From Desulfotignum sp. (GTDB lineage Bacteria; Desulfobacterota; Desulfobacteria; Desulfobacterales; Desulfobacteraceae): a stretch of DNA of 8,953 nucleotides. The position numbers were made by a program, and so were the translations under genes. Each line of letters begins with the position of its first letter. Within the stretch, counting starts at the first letter, position 1. Location: NCBI GenBank assembly GCA_011390695.1, contig JAABRW010000440.1:1-8953 (forward strand), written 5' to 3'. Positions 1-6,285 of this stretch are shown in pieces. The notes beneath the pieces were generated by a model that saw only the letters and a program-made list of their open reading frames with translations, ran no database searches and was not told the origin of the DNA.

Positions 1-138
1 GGCATGTACTGCACAGCAGCACCGGACCCGTCTTTAAAATGGAAAAACGGCAACTGCAACATTGCCACCCATATCAAGACCGTTGCCGCCGGCAAAAAAC
101 AAAAACTCAACCCCATCAAGGCATCCAAGAGAAAATAG
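1..138 (+). CDS. PxxKW-type cysteine-rich protein, C-terminal fragment
   Basis: The frame is open from the window edge and stops at TAG 136-138, giving the last 45 residues of a protein whose start lies outside. The visible part has Cys at residues 4 and 19, the motif PSLKW at residues 10-14 and a very lysine-rich tail ending KASKRK. PSLKW fits the signature that gives the PxxKW cysteine-rich family its name; that family is small, of unknown function and found mainly in sulfate-reducing Desulfobacterota. The spaced cysteines would suit metal binding, which is an inference. A hairpin with a T-run follows the stop, so this gene probably ends its own transcript and is not joined to the aminotransferase downstream. 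Family assignment is from memory of the motif and rests on 45 residues only. Confidence 0.6.
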   Translation, partial: GMYCTAAPDPSLKWKNGNCNIATHIKTVAAGKKQKLNPIKASKRK

Positions 139-158
139 TTTTTTTGACCGCTATTGTG

Positions 159-199
159 AACTCTGTGGTTTTTTTCTCCTGTAAAGCTGCAGAGTTTTT
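159..199 (+). terminator. Probable intrinsic terminator after the PxxKW gene
   Basis: AACTCTGTGG (159-168) can pair with CTGCAGAGTT (187-196), including two G-T wobbles. The loop is about 18 nt and a T-run (195-199) follows. It starts 20 nt after the stop codon at 138. The stem is moderate and the loop long, so efficiency is uncertain. Confidence 0.45.
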
Positions 200-268
200 C
201 ATTTCAGGGTGCTGACACGGCTGCGGCCGCCACCTTTTGACCCTATCTTTTGCTTAGGAAATATACCC

Positions 269-1585
269 ATGAATGTGATCGCACAGCAGTTGAACACCAC
301 CATCACACACGCCAATCCCCATATTTATGACATGCTTTCCGATATGGGAAGGGCCTTGTTTTTTCCCAAAGGGATTTTAAGCCAGAGTGCAGAGGCCAGA
401 ACCAAAGCCCATAGAATCAATGCCACCATCGGCATTGCAAAACAAGGCGGCAGCGTGCTGAGTCTGCCCTGCGTCACCCGGTATATCACCGGTATTGCAC
501 CGGATGCTTATCTGCCCTATGCCCCGTCTTTCGGCATCCCCGGTCTGCGGGAACAATGGAAAAAAAATCTGTTTCAGAAAAACCCCTCCCTGGCAGGCAG
601 AGCTGTCAGTCTGCCGGTGGTGACCTCGGGCATCACCCATGGTGTCAGTATATTTTCCGACATGTGGGTGAACAAAGAGGATGTCATTGTAATGCCGGAC
701 ATGATGTGGGGAAACTACAACATGACCTTTACTGTGCGCAACCATGCAAAAATCGTTCATTTCAAAGCCTATGATGATGCATTGACAAAGTTCAATGTGG
801 ATGATTTTGCATCTGTACTCCAGACCCGGGCAGCACAGAATGACAAAGTGGTGGTAATGCTCAATTTTCCCCACAATCCCAGCGGATATTCTCTGAGCAA
901 AAAAGAGGCTGACCAGGTGACTGCCATTCTTCTGGACACGGCACAAAAAGGCACGAATGTGGTGGCTGTCTGTGATGATGCGTATTTCGGGCTGTTTTTT
1001 GAAGAACAGACCAGCAAGGAATCATTGTTTGCAAAACTTGCGGGCAGGCACGAGCGGCTTCTGGCTGTCAAGCTGGACGGCGCCACAAAAGAAGATTATG
1101 TATGGGGATTTCGGCTTGGGTTTATCACCTATGGCCTGGCAGCGGACCAGGGAACTGAAGATATTTACCAGGCCCTGGAACAAAAAACCGCCGGATGCAT
1201 CCGGGGCAATATTTCCAATGCCTCCCACCTGGGCCAGACCATTCTGCTCAAGGCCATGGCCGATCCTGAGTATCATGCCCAGAAACAGGAAAAATTCACC
1301 CTGCTCAAACAGCGGGCCGCCCTGATAAAAGAAACTGTGAAGGACCCGGAATATGCATCCTGTTTTGATGTGTATCCCTTTAATTCAGGATATTTCATGT
1401 GTATCCGCCTCAAGGATGTGGATGCGGAACAATTGCGCCTTCACCTGCTGGATGCTTACGGGGTGGGCCTGATTGCCATCGGGGAGAAAAATATCCGGAT
1501 AGCGTTTTCCTGTCTGGAAGAAAAAGATGTGAAACCCTTGTTTGATATTATTGTCAGCGGCATCAAGGATCTTCGTACCACCTGA
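269..1585 (+). CDS. PLP-dependent aminotransferase, class I/II fold
   Basis: This is a 438-residue fold-type I pyridoxal-phosphate enzyme, expected to be cytoplasmic and to move an amino group between an amino acid and a 2-oxo acid; the substrate cannot be read from the sequence. Family landmarks appear in order: the cofactor-loop motif NFPHNPSG (199-206), DDAYFG (236-241) whose Asp should contact the pyridine nitrogen, the Schiff-base lysine K274 in DGATKED, and R282 in the following GFRLGF. The length is normal for class I/II enzymes. ATG 269 is chosen because AGGAA (256-260) lies 8 nt upstream; the frame also has a GTG at 209, but no proper ribosome binding site precedes it. The CLC transporter gene follows after 22 nt on the same strand, so the two are probably co-transcribed, although a metabolic link is not evident. 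No convincing promoter was seen between 200 and 268. Confidence 0.88.
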   Translation: MNVIAQQLNTTITHANPHIYDMLSDMGRALFFPKGILSQSAEARTKAHRINATIGIAKQGGSVLSLPCVTRYITGIAPDAYLPYAPSFGIPGLREQWKKNLFQKNPSLAGRAVSLPVVTSGITHGVSIFSDMWVNKEDVIVMPDMMWGNYNMTFTVRNHAKIVHFKAYDDALTKFNVDDFASVLQTRAAQNDKVVVMLNFPHNPSGYSLSKKEADQVTAILLDTAQKGTNVVAVCDDAYFGLFFEEQTSKESLFAKLAGRHERLLAVKLDGATKEDYVWGFRLGFITYGLAADQGTEDIYQALEQKTAGCIRGNISNASHLGQTILLKAMADPEYHAQKQEKFTLLKQRAALIKETVKDPEYASCFDVYPFNSGYFMCIRLKDVDAEQLRLHLLDAYGVGLIAIGEKNIRIAFSCLEEKDVKPLFDIIVSGIKDLRTT

Positions 1586-1607
1586 ACCACTGAAAGGACC
1601 TGGGAAC

Positions 1608-3428
1608 ATGGGAACACTTGATTTTAAAGTGGCCTTCAGATGGTCGTTTTATTTTGTGCTCATCGGCCTGATCGCAGGCCTTGGTGCTGTTCTTTTTCAT
1701 TACCTGTGCGGCCTTGGCATGCACTATTTTCTGGATATGATGGCAGGATACCGGCCGGATGCACCGGCCGGTGAACATGCCCTGCTGCCCGCCACCAATA
1801 CGCCGTTCAACCGCTGGATATTGCTGATTCTGCCGGCTTTGGGCGGCATCGTGTCCGGGTGGCTGGTGTACACCTTTGCACCTGAAGCAGAAGGCCATGG
1901 AACAGATGCCGCCATTGACGCTTACCACAACAAGGGCGGCATGATACGGGGCAGGATTCCCATCATCAAGACCATTGCTTCCACCATCACCCTGACCACC
2001 GGCGGATCCGGGGGCAGGGAAGGACCCATTGCCCAGATCGGTTCCGGATTCGGTTCATTTCTGGCCACCCGGTTCAAGCTGTCGGAAAGAGAGCGCCGCA
2101 TCATGATGGCCGCCGGTATCGGTGCCGGGGTGGGCAGTATATTCCGTGCCCCTCTGGCCGGGGCACTGTTTGCTGCCGAGGTGTTGTACCGTGATCCGGA
2201 TTTTGAGTCAGAAGTCATCATTCCGGCAGGTATTTCTTCGGTGGTGGCATACTGTGTTTTCTGTCTGGTATTCGGCTGGGGATCATTGTTTGATTCTCCC
2301 GGATTCAAATTTCAAAATCCGCTGGAACTTGGACCTTATATTATACTGGCAGGGGTTCTGGTGGTCTTCGGCTATATATATGTCAAAGTGTTTTACGGCC
2401 TTGTGGGGTTTTTTAAAAAACTTAAGATCCCCAACCATATAAAACCTGCCATCGGCGGTCTGTGCACCGGTATTATCGGATTTTTTCTGCCCTATACCCT
2501 GGCATTCGGCTATGGCATGGCCCAGAATGCCATTTTCAACCAGGTGGCCATCTCCACCCTCATCGCCCTGGCCATCGGCAAGATTTTCACCACATCCTTT
2601 TCCATCGGCTCCGGCGGCAGCGGCGGGGTGTTCGGACCATCGGTGGTTATCGGAGGTGCCCTGGGCGGGGCAGTGGGCAAAATATTTCACATGTTCATCC
2701 CCACAGTGGTCACCCATCCGGGCGCATTTGTTATTGTGGGCATGGCCGGTTTTTTCACCTCTGTTTCCAACACCCCCATTTCCACCATCATTTTTGTCAG
2801 TGAAATGACCAATTCTTATCACCTGCTGCTGCCCAGTCTGCTGGTGTGTTCTTTGTGTTATCTGTTGTCCCGGCGGTTCACCATTTTTGAGAACCAGGTG
2901 AAATCCCGGGTGGATTCCCCGGCCCATGCAGGGGAATTCATGATGGATATCCTCCAGACCATGAAGGTGGAAGATCTGGGGCATTTGATCAAAAAAGTAC
3001 AAAGTGTGAATGAAAACATGCCGTTTTCCGCATTCAAATCCATTTTTCAGACCACCAAGCAGCATTATTTTCCTGTGAAGAATGCCAAAGGGGAGTTTGC
3101 CGGCATCTTTTCCTCCAATGACATCCGGGAGGTGATCTTCACCATTCACATTGAAGACCTGGTGGTCATGAAAGACATCATGATCTCGGATCTCATCATC
3201 ACCACCCCGTCCGAAGACCTCAACACAGTGCTGCACAAACTGACCCAGAAAAATATCGATGCCCTGCCCGTGGTGAACGAAGCAAACCACAAAGAACTGA
3301 TCGGCCTGATCTACCGCCGGGACATCATTGCCCACTACAACCGGCATGTGCAGAAAATCAGGGAACCCGGATCAGACCCGGAAAAAAAATTGGTCCAGAC
3401 CCCTGCCAAAGAAAAGCCTCAGACATAG
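1608..3428 (+). CDS. CLC-family chloride channel/antiporter with C-terminal CBS domain pair
   Basis: A 606-residue inner-membrane protein. The CLC core spans about residues 10-420 and carries three anion-pathway motifs: GHGTD (96-100), GREGP with the gating glutamate E138 (136-140), and GVFGP (340-344). A soluble tail holds two CBS repeats (about 452-511 and 520-578), which in other CLC proteins bind adenine nucleotides and adjust gating. ATG 1608 is chosen because AAAGGA (1593-1598) sits 9 nt upstream; the open frame extends further left but into the aminotransferase gene. Three positions differ from E. coli ClcA: Ser107 corresponds to H97, the proton glutamate E203 to V192 (aligned through APLAG), and Tyr445 probably to F427. 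Chloride is the default guess for the ion; channel versus H+/anion exchange cannot be decided. The last 10 nt overlap the 3' end of truA on the other strand. Confidence 0.93.
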   Translation: MGTLDFKVAFRWSFYFVLIGLIAGLGAVLFHYLCGLGMHYFLDMMAGYRPDAPAGEHALLPATNTPFNRWILLILPALGGIVSGWLVYTFAPEAEGHGTDAAIDAYHNKGGMIRGRIPIIKTIASTITLTTGGSGGREGPIAQIGSGFGSFLATRFKLSERERRIMMAAGIGAGVGSIFRAPLAGALFAAEVLYRDPDFESEVIIPAGISSVVAYCVFCLVFGWGSLFDSPGFKFQNPLELGPYIILAGVLVVFGYIYVKVFYGLVGFFKKLKIPNHIKPAIGGLCTGIIGFFLPYTLAFGYGMAQNAIFNQVAISTLIALAIGKIFTTSFSIGSGGSGGVFGPSVVIGGALGGAVGKIFHMFIPTVVTHPGAFVIVGMAGFFTSVSNTPISTIIFVSEMTNSYHLLLPSLLVCSLCYLLSRRFTIFENQVKSRVDSPAHAGEFMMDILQTMKVEDLGHLIKKVQSVNENMPFSAFKSIFQTTKQHYFPVKNAKGEFAGIFSSNDIREVIFTIHIEDLVVMKDIMISDLIITTPSEDLNTVLHKLTQKNIDALPVVNEANHKELIGLIYRRDIIAHYNRHVQKIREPGSDPEKKLVQTPAKEKPQT

Positions 3429-4162
3429 TTCACCTGTTTTAAAAACAATCCCCTTGCCGGTGCGGTGGCACCGGCAAGGGACCGGTCCTTTGCCGACAGA
3501 ATGCTTTCAAAATCTTTTACAGTGATTTTATGCCTGCCCGCATCCACCAGGCTGCCTGCAATATTTCTCACCATGTTTTTCAAAAAACCGTCCGCACAGA
3601 TCCTGAATACCAGACGGCTGCCAGACTGTTCATTCACCTGAGCCGCAAACACCGTGCGAACAGTGGAACGTCTCGGCGCACCGGTATTTTCAAAGGACTT
3701 GAAATCATGGGTACCGCATAACAGCGTGCAGCAAAGGTTCATGGCAGTTGTATCCAGCGGGGTGTGAATGTGCCAGATATAGTTTCTGCCCACAGCGCAG
3801 GGAACTTCTCTGTTGAGAATGTGGTAGTGGTATTCCTTGGAAACCGCGGAATACCGGGCATGAAAATTATCAGGGACTAGAATGCATTCTGTGAGAACAA
3901 TTGGAAGCTTCATCAGACTGTTCACCCCTTTTTGCAGCACCCGGGGATCCATATTCGTATCAGCAAAAAAAGAGGCCACCTGGCCCAGGGCATGGACCCC
4001 GGCATCAGTGCGGCCGGAACCGGCCAGGGTAACAGGCTGGTTCAAAATGCGGGACAATACCTGCTCCAGCGCACCCTGGATGGTGGGTCTGTCTGCCTGG
4101 CGCTGCCATCCGGAAAAACCGGTGCCGTCATATTCTATGGTCAGTTTAAAGTTTTTGATCAT
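3419..4162 (-). CDS. truA: tRNA pseudouridine(38-40) synthase TruA
   Basis: TruA converts uridine to pseudouridine at positions 38-40 of the tRNA anticodon arm. The 247-residue length is normal for the family. The sequence opens with KLTIEYDGTGFSGWQRQ, has the catalytic aspartate D53 within GRTDAGVHALGQ (49-60), the family segment FLKNMVRNIAGSLVDAG, and ends with the usual AGATAPARGLFL stretch. ATG 4162 starts at the conserved N-terminus, so the 44 extra codons of the open frame upstream are not used. No clear ribosome binding site precedes it; it overlaps the end of the marR-type gene by 17 nt, so translational coupling is likely. The stop overlaps the CLC gene on the opposite strand by 10 nt. 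A 13-bp hairpin lies within the final codons (see separate entry). Confidence 0.95.
   Translation of the reverse strand: MIKNFKLTIEYDGTGFSGWQRQADRPTIQGALEQVLSRILNQPVTLAGSGRTDAGVHALGQVASFFADTNMDPRVLQKGVNSLMKLPIVLTECILVPDNFHARYSAVSKEYHYHILNREVPCAVGRNYIWHIHTPLDTTAMNLCCTLLCGTHDFKSFENTGAPRRSTVRTVFAAQVNEQSGSRLVFRICADGFLKNMVRNIAGSLVDAGRHKITVKDFESILSAKDRSLAGATAPARGLFLKQVNYV
3441..3480 (-). terminator. Terminator-like 13-bp hairpin inside the 3' end of truA
   Basis: CCCTTGCCGGTGC (3451-3463) and GCACCGGCAAGGG (3468-3480) are perfect inverted arms around a 4-nt loop. Read on the - strand, the stem is followed by GATTG and then five Ts (3445-3441), which resembles an intrinsic terminator. It lies about 30 nt before the truA stop codon, so a transcript ending here would lack that stop. 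Read on the + strand it begins 22 nt after the CLC stop and has no T-run, so there it would act only as a 3' stem. The arms encode the conserved TruA motif AGATAPA, so part of the symmetry could come from codon choice. Confidence 0.5.
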
Positions 4163-4604
4163 GGCCCGGGTCTGATCCGGATAATTCCAGGAACGCTTCA
4201 TTGGCCCGGCTGATCTGAAGGGCCAGGCTGTGGGCGTTGCCGGTTCCCAGAACACGGGTATAATTGTGATAAAACTCCTGGTATGCCCGGGCAATGGCTG
4301 GTTTTACTGCATGGCCTTTTTCCGTGGAAAATATAGCGCTGGTTTTTCCGCTGGATTTTCTTTTTACCAGCTTTTTTTTGGCCAGGGCATCAATGAACCG
4401 GGTGATGGTGGAGGGGGTCAACTGCAGCAGCTTCCCGAGTTTTTTGGGACTTATGCCCGGATTTTCATACAGAATAAGCATGAGGGAGGCATGTGCGGGC
4501 GAGAGTTTTAACGGCCCAAAACTGGTTTCCGCAAGTTTGAGCATCTGCCGTGAAAACGCATTCACATTGAAAAACAGACAGCCTTCCAGAAAATGGTCAT
4601 CCAT
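4146..4604 (-). CDS. MarR-family transcriptional regulator
   Basis: A 152-residue winged helix-turn-helix protein of MarR type, normally a cytoplasmic homodimer that blocks transcription until a small ligand or oxidant releases it. The DNA-binding part is clear: helices at about residues 51-80, including LGKLLQLTPSTITRFIDAL, then a basic wing (KRKSSGKTSAIFSTEKG, 81-97). Helical segments before and after it would form the dimer interface. ATG 4604 is preferred; AAAGGTG lies about 12 nt upstream, somewhat far. A GTG at 4643 in the same frame is possible but has no ribosome binding site. Its end overlaps truA by 17 nt, so the two are probably one transcript. Its ligand and targets are unknown; autoregulation is plausible given the repeats at its promoter. 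Confidence 0.85.
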   Translation of the reverse strand: MDDHFLEGCLFFNVNAFSRQMLKLAETSFGPLKLSPAHASLMLILYENPGISPKKLGKLLQLTPSTITRFIDALAKKKLVKRKSSGKTSAIFSTEKGHAVKPAIARAYQEFYHNYTRVLGTGNAHSLALQISRANEAFLELSGSDPGHDQKL

Positions 4605-4665
4605 ATGAATTTTTTGCACCTTTACATAAATAACAGCCCACACTGGTACCGTTGCCGAAAAACTG

Positions 4666-4694
4666 ACTATAGCATTTTTAAATTGGTATTGGTA
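4666..4694 (-). promoter_or_regulatory. Candidate marR promoter: extended -10 with tandem repeat at -35
   Basis: On the - strand TGCTATAGT (4674-4666) matches an extended -10 element (TGnTATAAT, one mismatch). The -35 position at 17-nt spacing falls exactly on the second of two tandem TTGGTA units (4683-4688 and 4689-4694, + strand reading) and does not resemble TTGACA. An extended -10 can compensate for a poor -35, and the tandem repeat is a candidate site for an activator or for the MarR protein itself. The start codon at 4604 is about 60 nt downstream. Confidence 0.4.
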
Positions 4695-4756
4695 TCCTTA
4701 TGCAATCGAAGACAAAAAAGTTTCATCATTAAAACAGATTTTTGCAGGAGACCATT

Positions 4757-4834
4757 ATGGCAGAACCGTCAATTATTTCCGGAGATTGGATCAACCGGAA
4801 ACATGTCCAGGAAGTATATGGATTGGAGGGATAA
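4757..4834 (+). CDS. Small ORF or truncated gene start, 25 codons, unknown
   Basis: ATG 4757 is preceded by AGGAG (4746-4750) at 6-nt spacing, one of the best ribosome binding sites in the window, and the frame stops at TAA 4832-4834 after 25 residues. The central part, INRKHVQEVYGLE, resembles the first helices of excisionase-like or MerR-like DNA-binding domains, but the frame ends before any recognition helix and no other frame continues it. It is therefore either a small peptide or the surviving start of a decayed gene. It sits in the gap between marR and argJ, next to a HigA-like fragment. No good + strand promoter was seen upstream. Function unknown. Confidence 0.3.
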   Translation: MAEPSIISGDWINRKHVQEVYGLEG

Positions 4835-4888
4835 GGGGAACTGCCGCCACCGCCCCCTCCCATCGCATAACAGCGGATGGATGGTTGT

Positions 4889-5002
4889 GAACTTTTGTCG
4901 CAGGTTCAGCCAAAACTGCACGTCAATCCCAAAATACCGTTCCAGCCGCAATGCCATATCAGCTGTAATGGCTCTTTATTTATTTACACCCCGGGGCTTC
5001 AT
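4889..5002 (-). pseudogene. Decayed HigA-type antitoxin fragment
   Basis: On the - strand residues encoded from 4975 down to 4889 read RAITADMALRLERYFG followed by IDVQFWLNLRQKF, closely matching the C-terminal half of HigA/VapI-type antitoxins (typical form: KRAITADTALRLARYFG...QFWLNLQ). An in-frame TAA (4978-4976) lies where the preceding Lys of that motif belongs. Upstream of it only a short MKPRGVN segment remains, so most of the N-terminal DNA-binding domain is missing. Downstream of RQKF the frame stays open but no longer resembles the family. An internal ATG (4957) exists but would give a protein without the helix-turn-helix. No HigB toxin gene is visible; its expected place is now occupied by argJ. 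The assignment is by motif memory over about 29 residues. Confidence 0.55.
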
Positions 5003-5010
5003 GTTATAAT
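4983..5010 (+). promoter_or_regulatory. Probable sigma-70 promoter of argJ
   Basis: TTTACA (4983-4988, five of six consensus bases) and a perfect TATAAT (5005-5010) are separated by 16 nt, predicting a transcript start near 5017. This is the best promoter match in the window. The -35 element lies within the HigA-like remnant and the -10 touches the left arm of the 9-bp dyad, so whatever binds the dyad should affect this promoter. Confidence 0.65.
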
Positions 5011-5035
5011 ACAGATTTTACAATCCAATCTGTAT
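5009..5035. promoter_or_regulatory. Nine-bp inverted repeat, candidate operator at the argJ promoter
   Basis: ATACAGATT (5009-5017) and AATCTGTAT (5027-5035) are perfect inverted arms separated by 9 nt. The centre-to-centre distance of 18 nt is just under two helical turns, as expected for a dimeric repressor. It covers the predicted argJ transcript start. It does not fit the usual ArgR box (TGAAT...ATTCA), so arginine control by ArgR is not indicated. Confidence 0.5.
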
Positions 5036-5043
5036 CATTGCAA
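5015..5043 (-). promoter_or_regulatory. Candidate - strand promoter reading into the HigA remnant
   Basis: On the - strand TTGCAA (5043-5038, four of six) and TAAAAT (5020-5015, five of six) are exactly 17 nt apart. It faces the argJ promoter and reads toward the antitoxin fragment at 5002, with the right dyad arm inside its spacer and the left arm overlapping its -10. This is how an autoregulated toxin-antitoxin promoter is usually arranged, so it may be a leftover of that locus. Confidence 0.35.
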
Positions 5044-6269
5044 TGGCAGTGAACCATGCAAAACATATCAGGAGTGACACAGTTTTGATAAACGGATTTT
5101 CATTTGCCGGTATTTCTGCCGGCATCAAAAAAAACGGGCGCAGGGACCTGGGACTGATCCTGTGTGACAAGCCGGCAGCTGCCGCAGCCGTGTTTACAAA
5201 AAACCAGGTCAAAGCCGCCCCGGTGATCCTGGGGCAGCAGATGATCAAAAAGGGCCTGTGCCAGGCGGTACTGGTAAATTCCGGCAATGCCAACTGCTTT
5301 ACCGGAGAGCAGGGGATTAAAGATGCACAGCATTCAGCCCGGCTGGCGGCAGATACCTTCGGTATTCCAGAAGACCTGATCATGGTATGTTCCACCGGGG
5401 TGATCGGTGCCCCCATGCCCATGGACAGGTTTGCATCCGGGGTGCCCCAGCTGAAAACGCAGATTGCCTCCGGCACGCTGGATGATTTTGCCGATGCCAT
5501 CCTCACCACGGACCTTGCCCCTAAAACCGTTATGAAGACCGCTGGTATCGCGACTGGCCGGGGTCTCCAGACCGTTTCCATGGCAGGGGTTGCCAAGGGA
5601 TCCGGCATGATCCGGCCGGACATGGCCACCATGCTGGCCTATGTGCTCACTGATGCGCACATCAGTGGGCCTGACCTGCAGCAGGCCCTGGCAGGGGCCT
5701 GTGACAAATCCTTCAACCGCATCACCGTGGACGGGGACACCTCCACCAATGACACTTTGTTGTGTCTGGCCGGGGGTACCGGACCGGCATACATACAGGA
5801 TGCAGCCTCTCTGGCTGTGTTCCGGGAACTGCTGGAAGCGGTCTGTATGGATCTTGCCAGACAGATTGTAAAAGACGGGGAAGGTGCCACCAAGGTGGTG
5901 CAGATCAATGTGACAGGGGCAGCATCACAGACAGATGCCTTCCGAGCGGCGGAAGCCATTGCCCATTCCAACCTGGTGAAGACCGCCATTTACGGGGAAG
6001 ATCCCAACTGGGGACGGATCACGGCTGCTGCCGGGCGGTCCGGCGCCAGGGTGGACCAGGATAAAATGGACCTGTACTTCGGCGCCATCCCTCTGGTGCG
6101 CCAGGGCAGATGGCTGGGCAAAGAAGCGGAACAAAAAGCGGCTGCTGTCATGAAAGCCAAAGATATTGCCATCACCCTGGATCTGCACTTAGGGGAATAT
6201 GCAGACAGTTTTCTGTTCTGTGATTTCAGTGAAAACTATGTCAAGATCAATGCCGACTACCGTTCCTGA
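5043..6269 (+). CDS. argJ: Arginine biosynthesis bifunctional protein ArgJ (ornithine acetyltransferase)
   Basis: ArgJ transfers acetyl from N-acetylornithine to glutamate, recycling the acetyl group in cytoplasmic arginine synthesis; bifunctional members also use acetyl-CoA. The proenzyme cuts itself just before a Thr, which becomes the nucleophile: here KGSGMI...PDMATML places the cut at A195/T196. Other landmarks are the oxyanion-hole region STGVIGAP (117-124), DGDTSTNDT (230-238) and the C-terminus ending YVKINADYRS. All 408 residues align with the family without gaps or breaks. The span starts at the first ATG (5043), but that codon lacks a ribosome binding site. TTG 5085 has AGGAG (5070-5074) 10 nt upstream and would give a protein beginning just before NGFSFAG, so it is a serious alternative start. 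The promoter at 4983-5010 and a dyad precede it, and the pseudouridine synthase gene follows within 16 nt. Confidence 0.96.
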   Translation: MAVNHAKHIRSDTVLINGFSFAGISAGIKKNGRRDLGLILCDKPAAAAAVFTKNQVKAAPVILGQQMIKKGLCQAVLVNSGNANCFTGEQGIKDAQHSARLAADTFGIPEDLIMVCSTGVIGAPMPMDRFASGVPQLKTQIASGTLDDFADAILTTDLAPKTVMKTAGIATGRGLQTVSMAGVAKGSGMIRPDMATMLAYVLTDAHISGPDLQQALAGACDKSFNRITVDGDTSTNDTLLCLAGGTGPAYIQDAASLAVFRELLEAVCMDLARQIVKDGEGATKVVQINVTGAASQTDAFRAAEAIAHSNLVKTAIYGEDPNWGRITAAAGRSGARVDQDKMDLYFGAIPLVRQGRWLGKEAEQKAAAVMKAKDIAITLDLHLGEYADSFLFCDFSENYVKINADYRS

Positions 6270-6285
6270 TCCTGAAAACCGGCCC

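Noticed and set aside
237..265. TTGACC as a -35 element for the aminotransferase
   Set aside because: The -10 position would fall in the ribosome binding site and next to the start codon, and it does not match TATAAT.
209..268. N-terminal extension of the aminotransferase from GTG 209
   Set aside because: No properly spaced ribosome binding site precedes the GTG, while ATG 269 has AGGAA at 8 nt and matches a normal family N-terminus.
2283..3347. Long - strand open frame of 354 codons, rich in His, Gly and Asp
   Set aside because: It is antisense to the well-supported CLC gene, has biased composition with no recognisable domain, and lacks a ribosome binding site. It is a shadow of codon use on the opposite strand.
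4593..5009. + strand open frame of 138 codons across the marR-argJ gap
   Set aside because: It begins inside marR on the opposite strand, has no ribosome binding site and resembles no family. Its sequence is antisense to the HigA-like fragment and out of frame with the small ORF that has a ribosome binding site.
5009..5035. The argJ dyad as an ArgR box
   Set aside because: The arms ATACAGATT/AATCTGTAT do not fit the TGAAT...ATTCA type of half-site, and the spacing differs.
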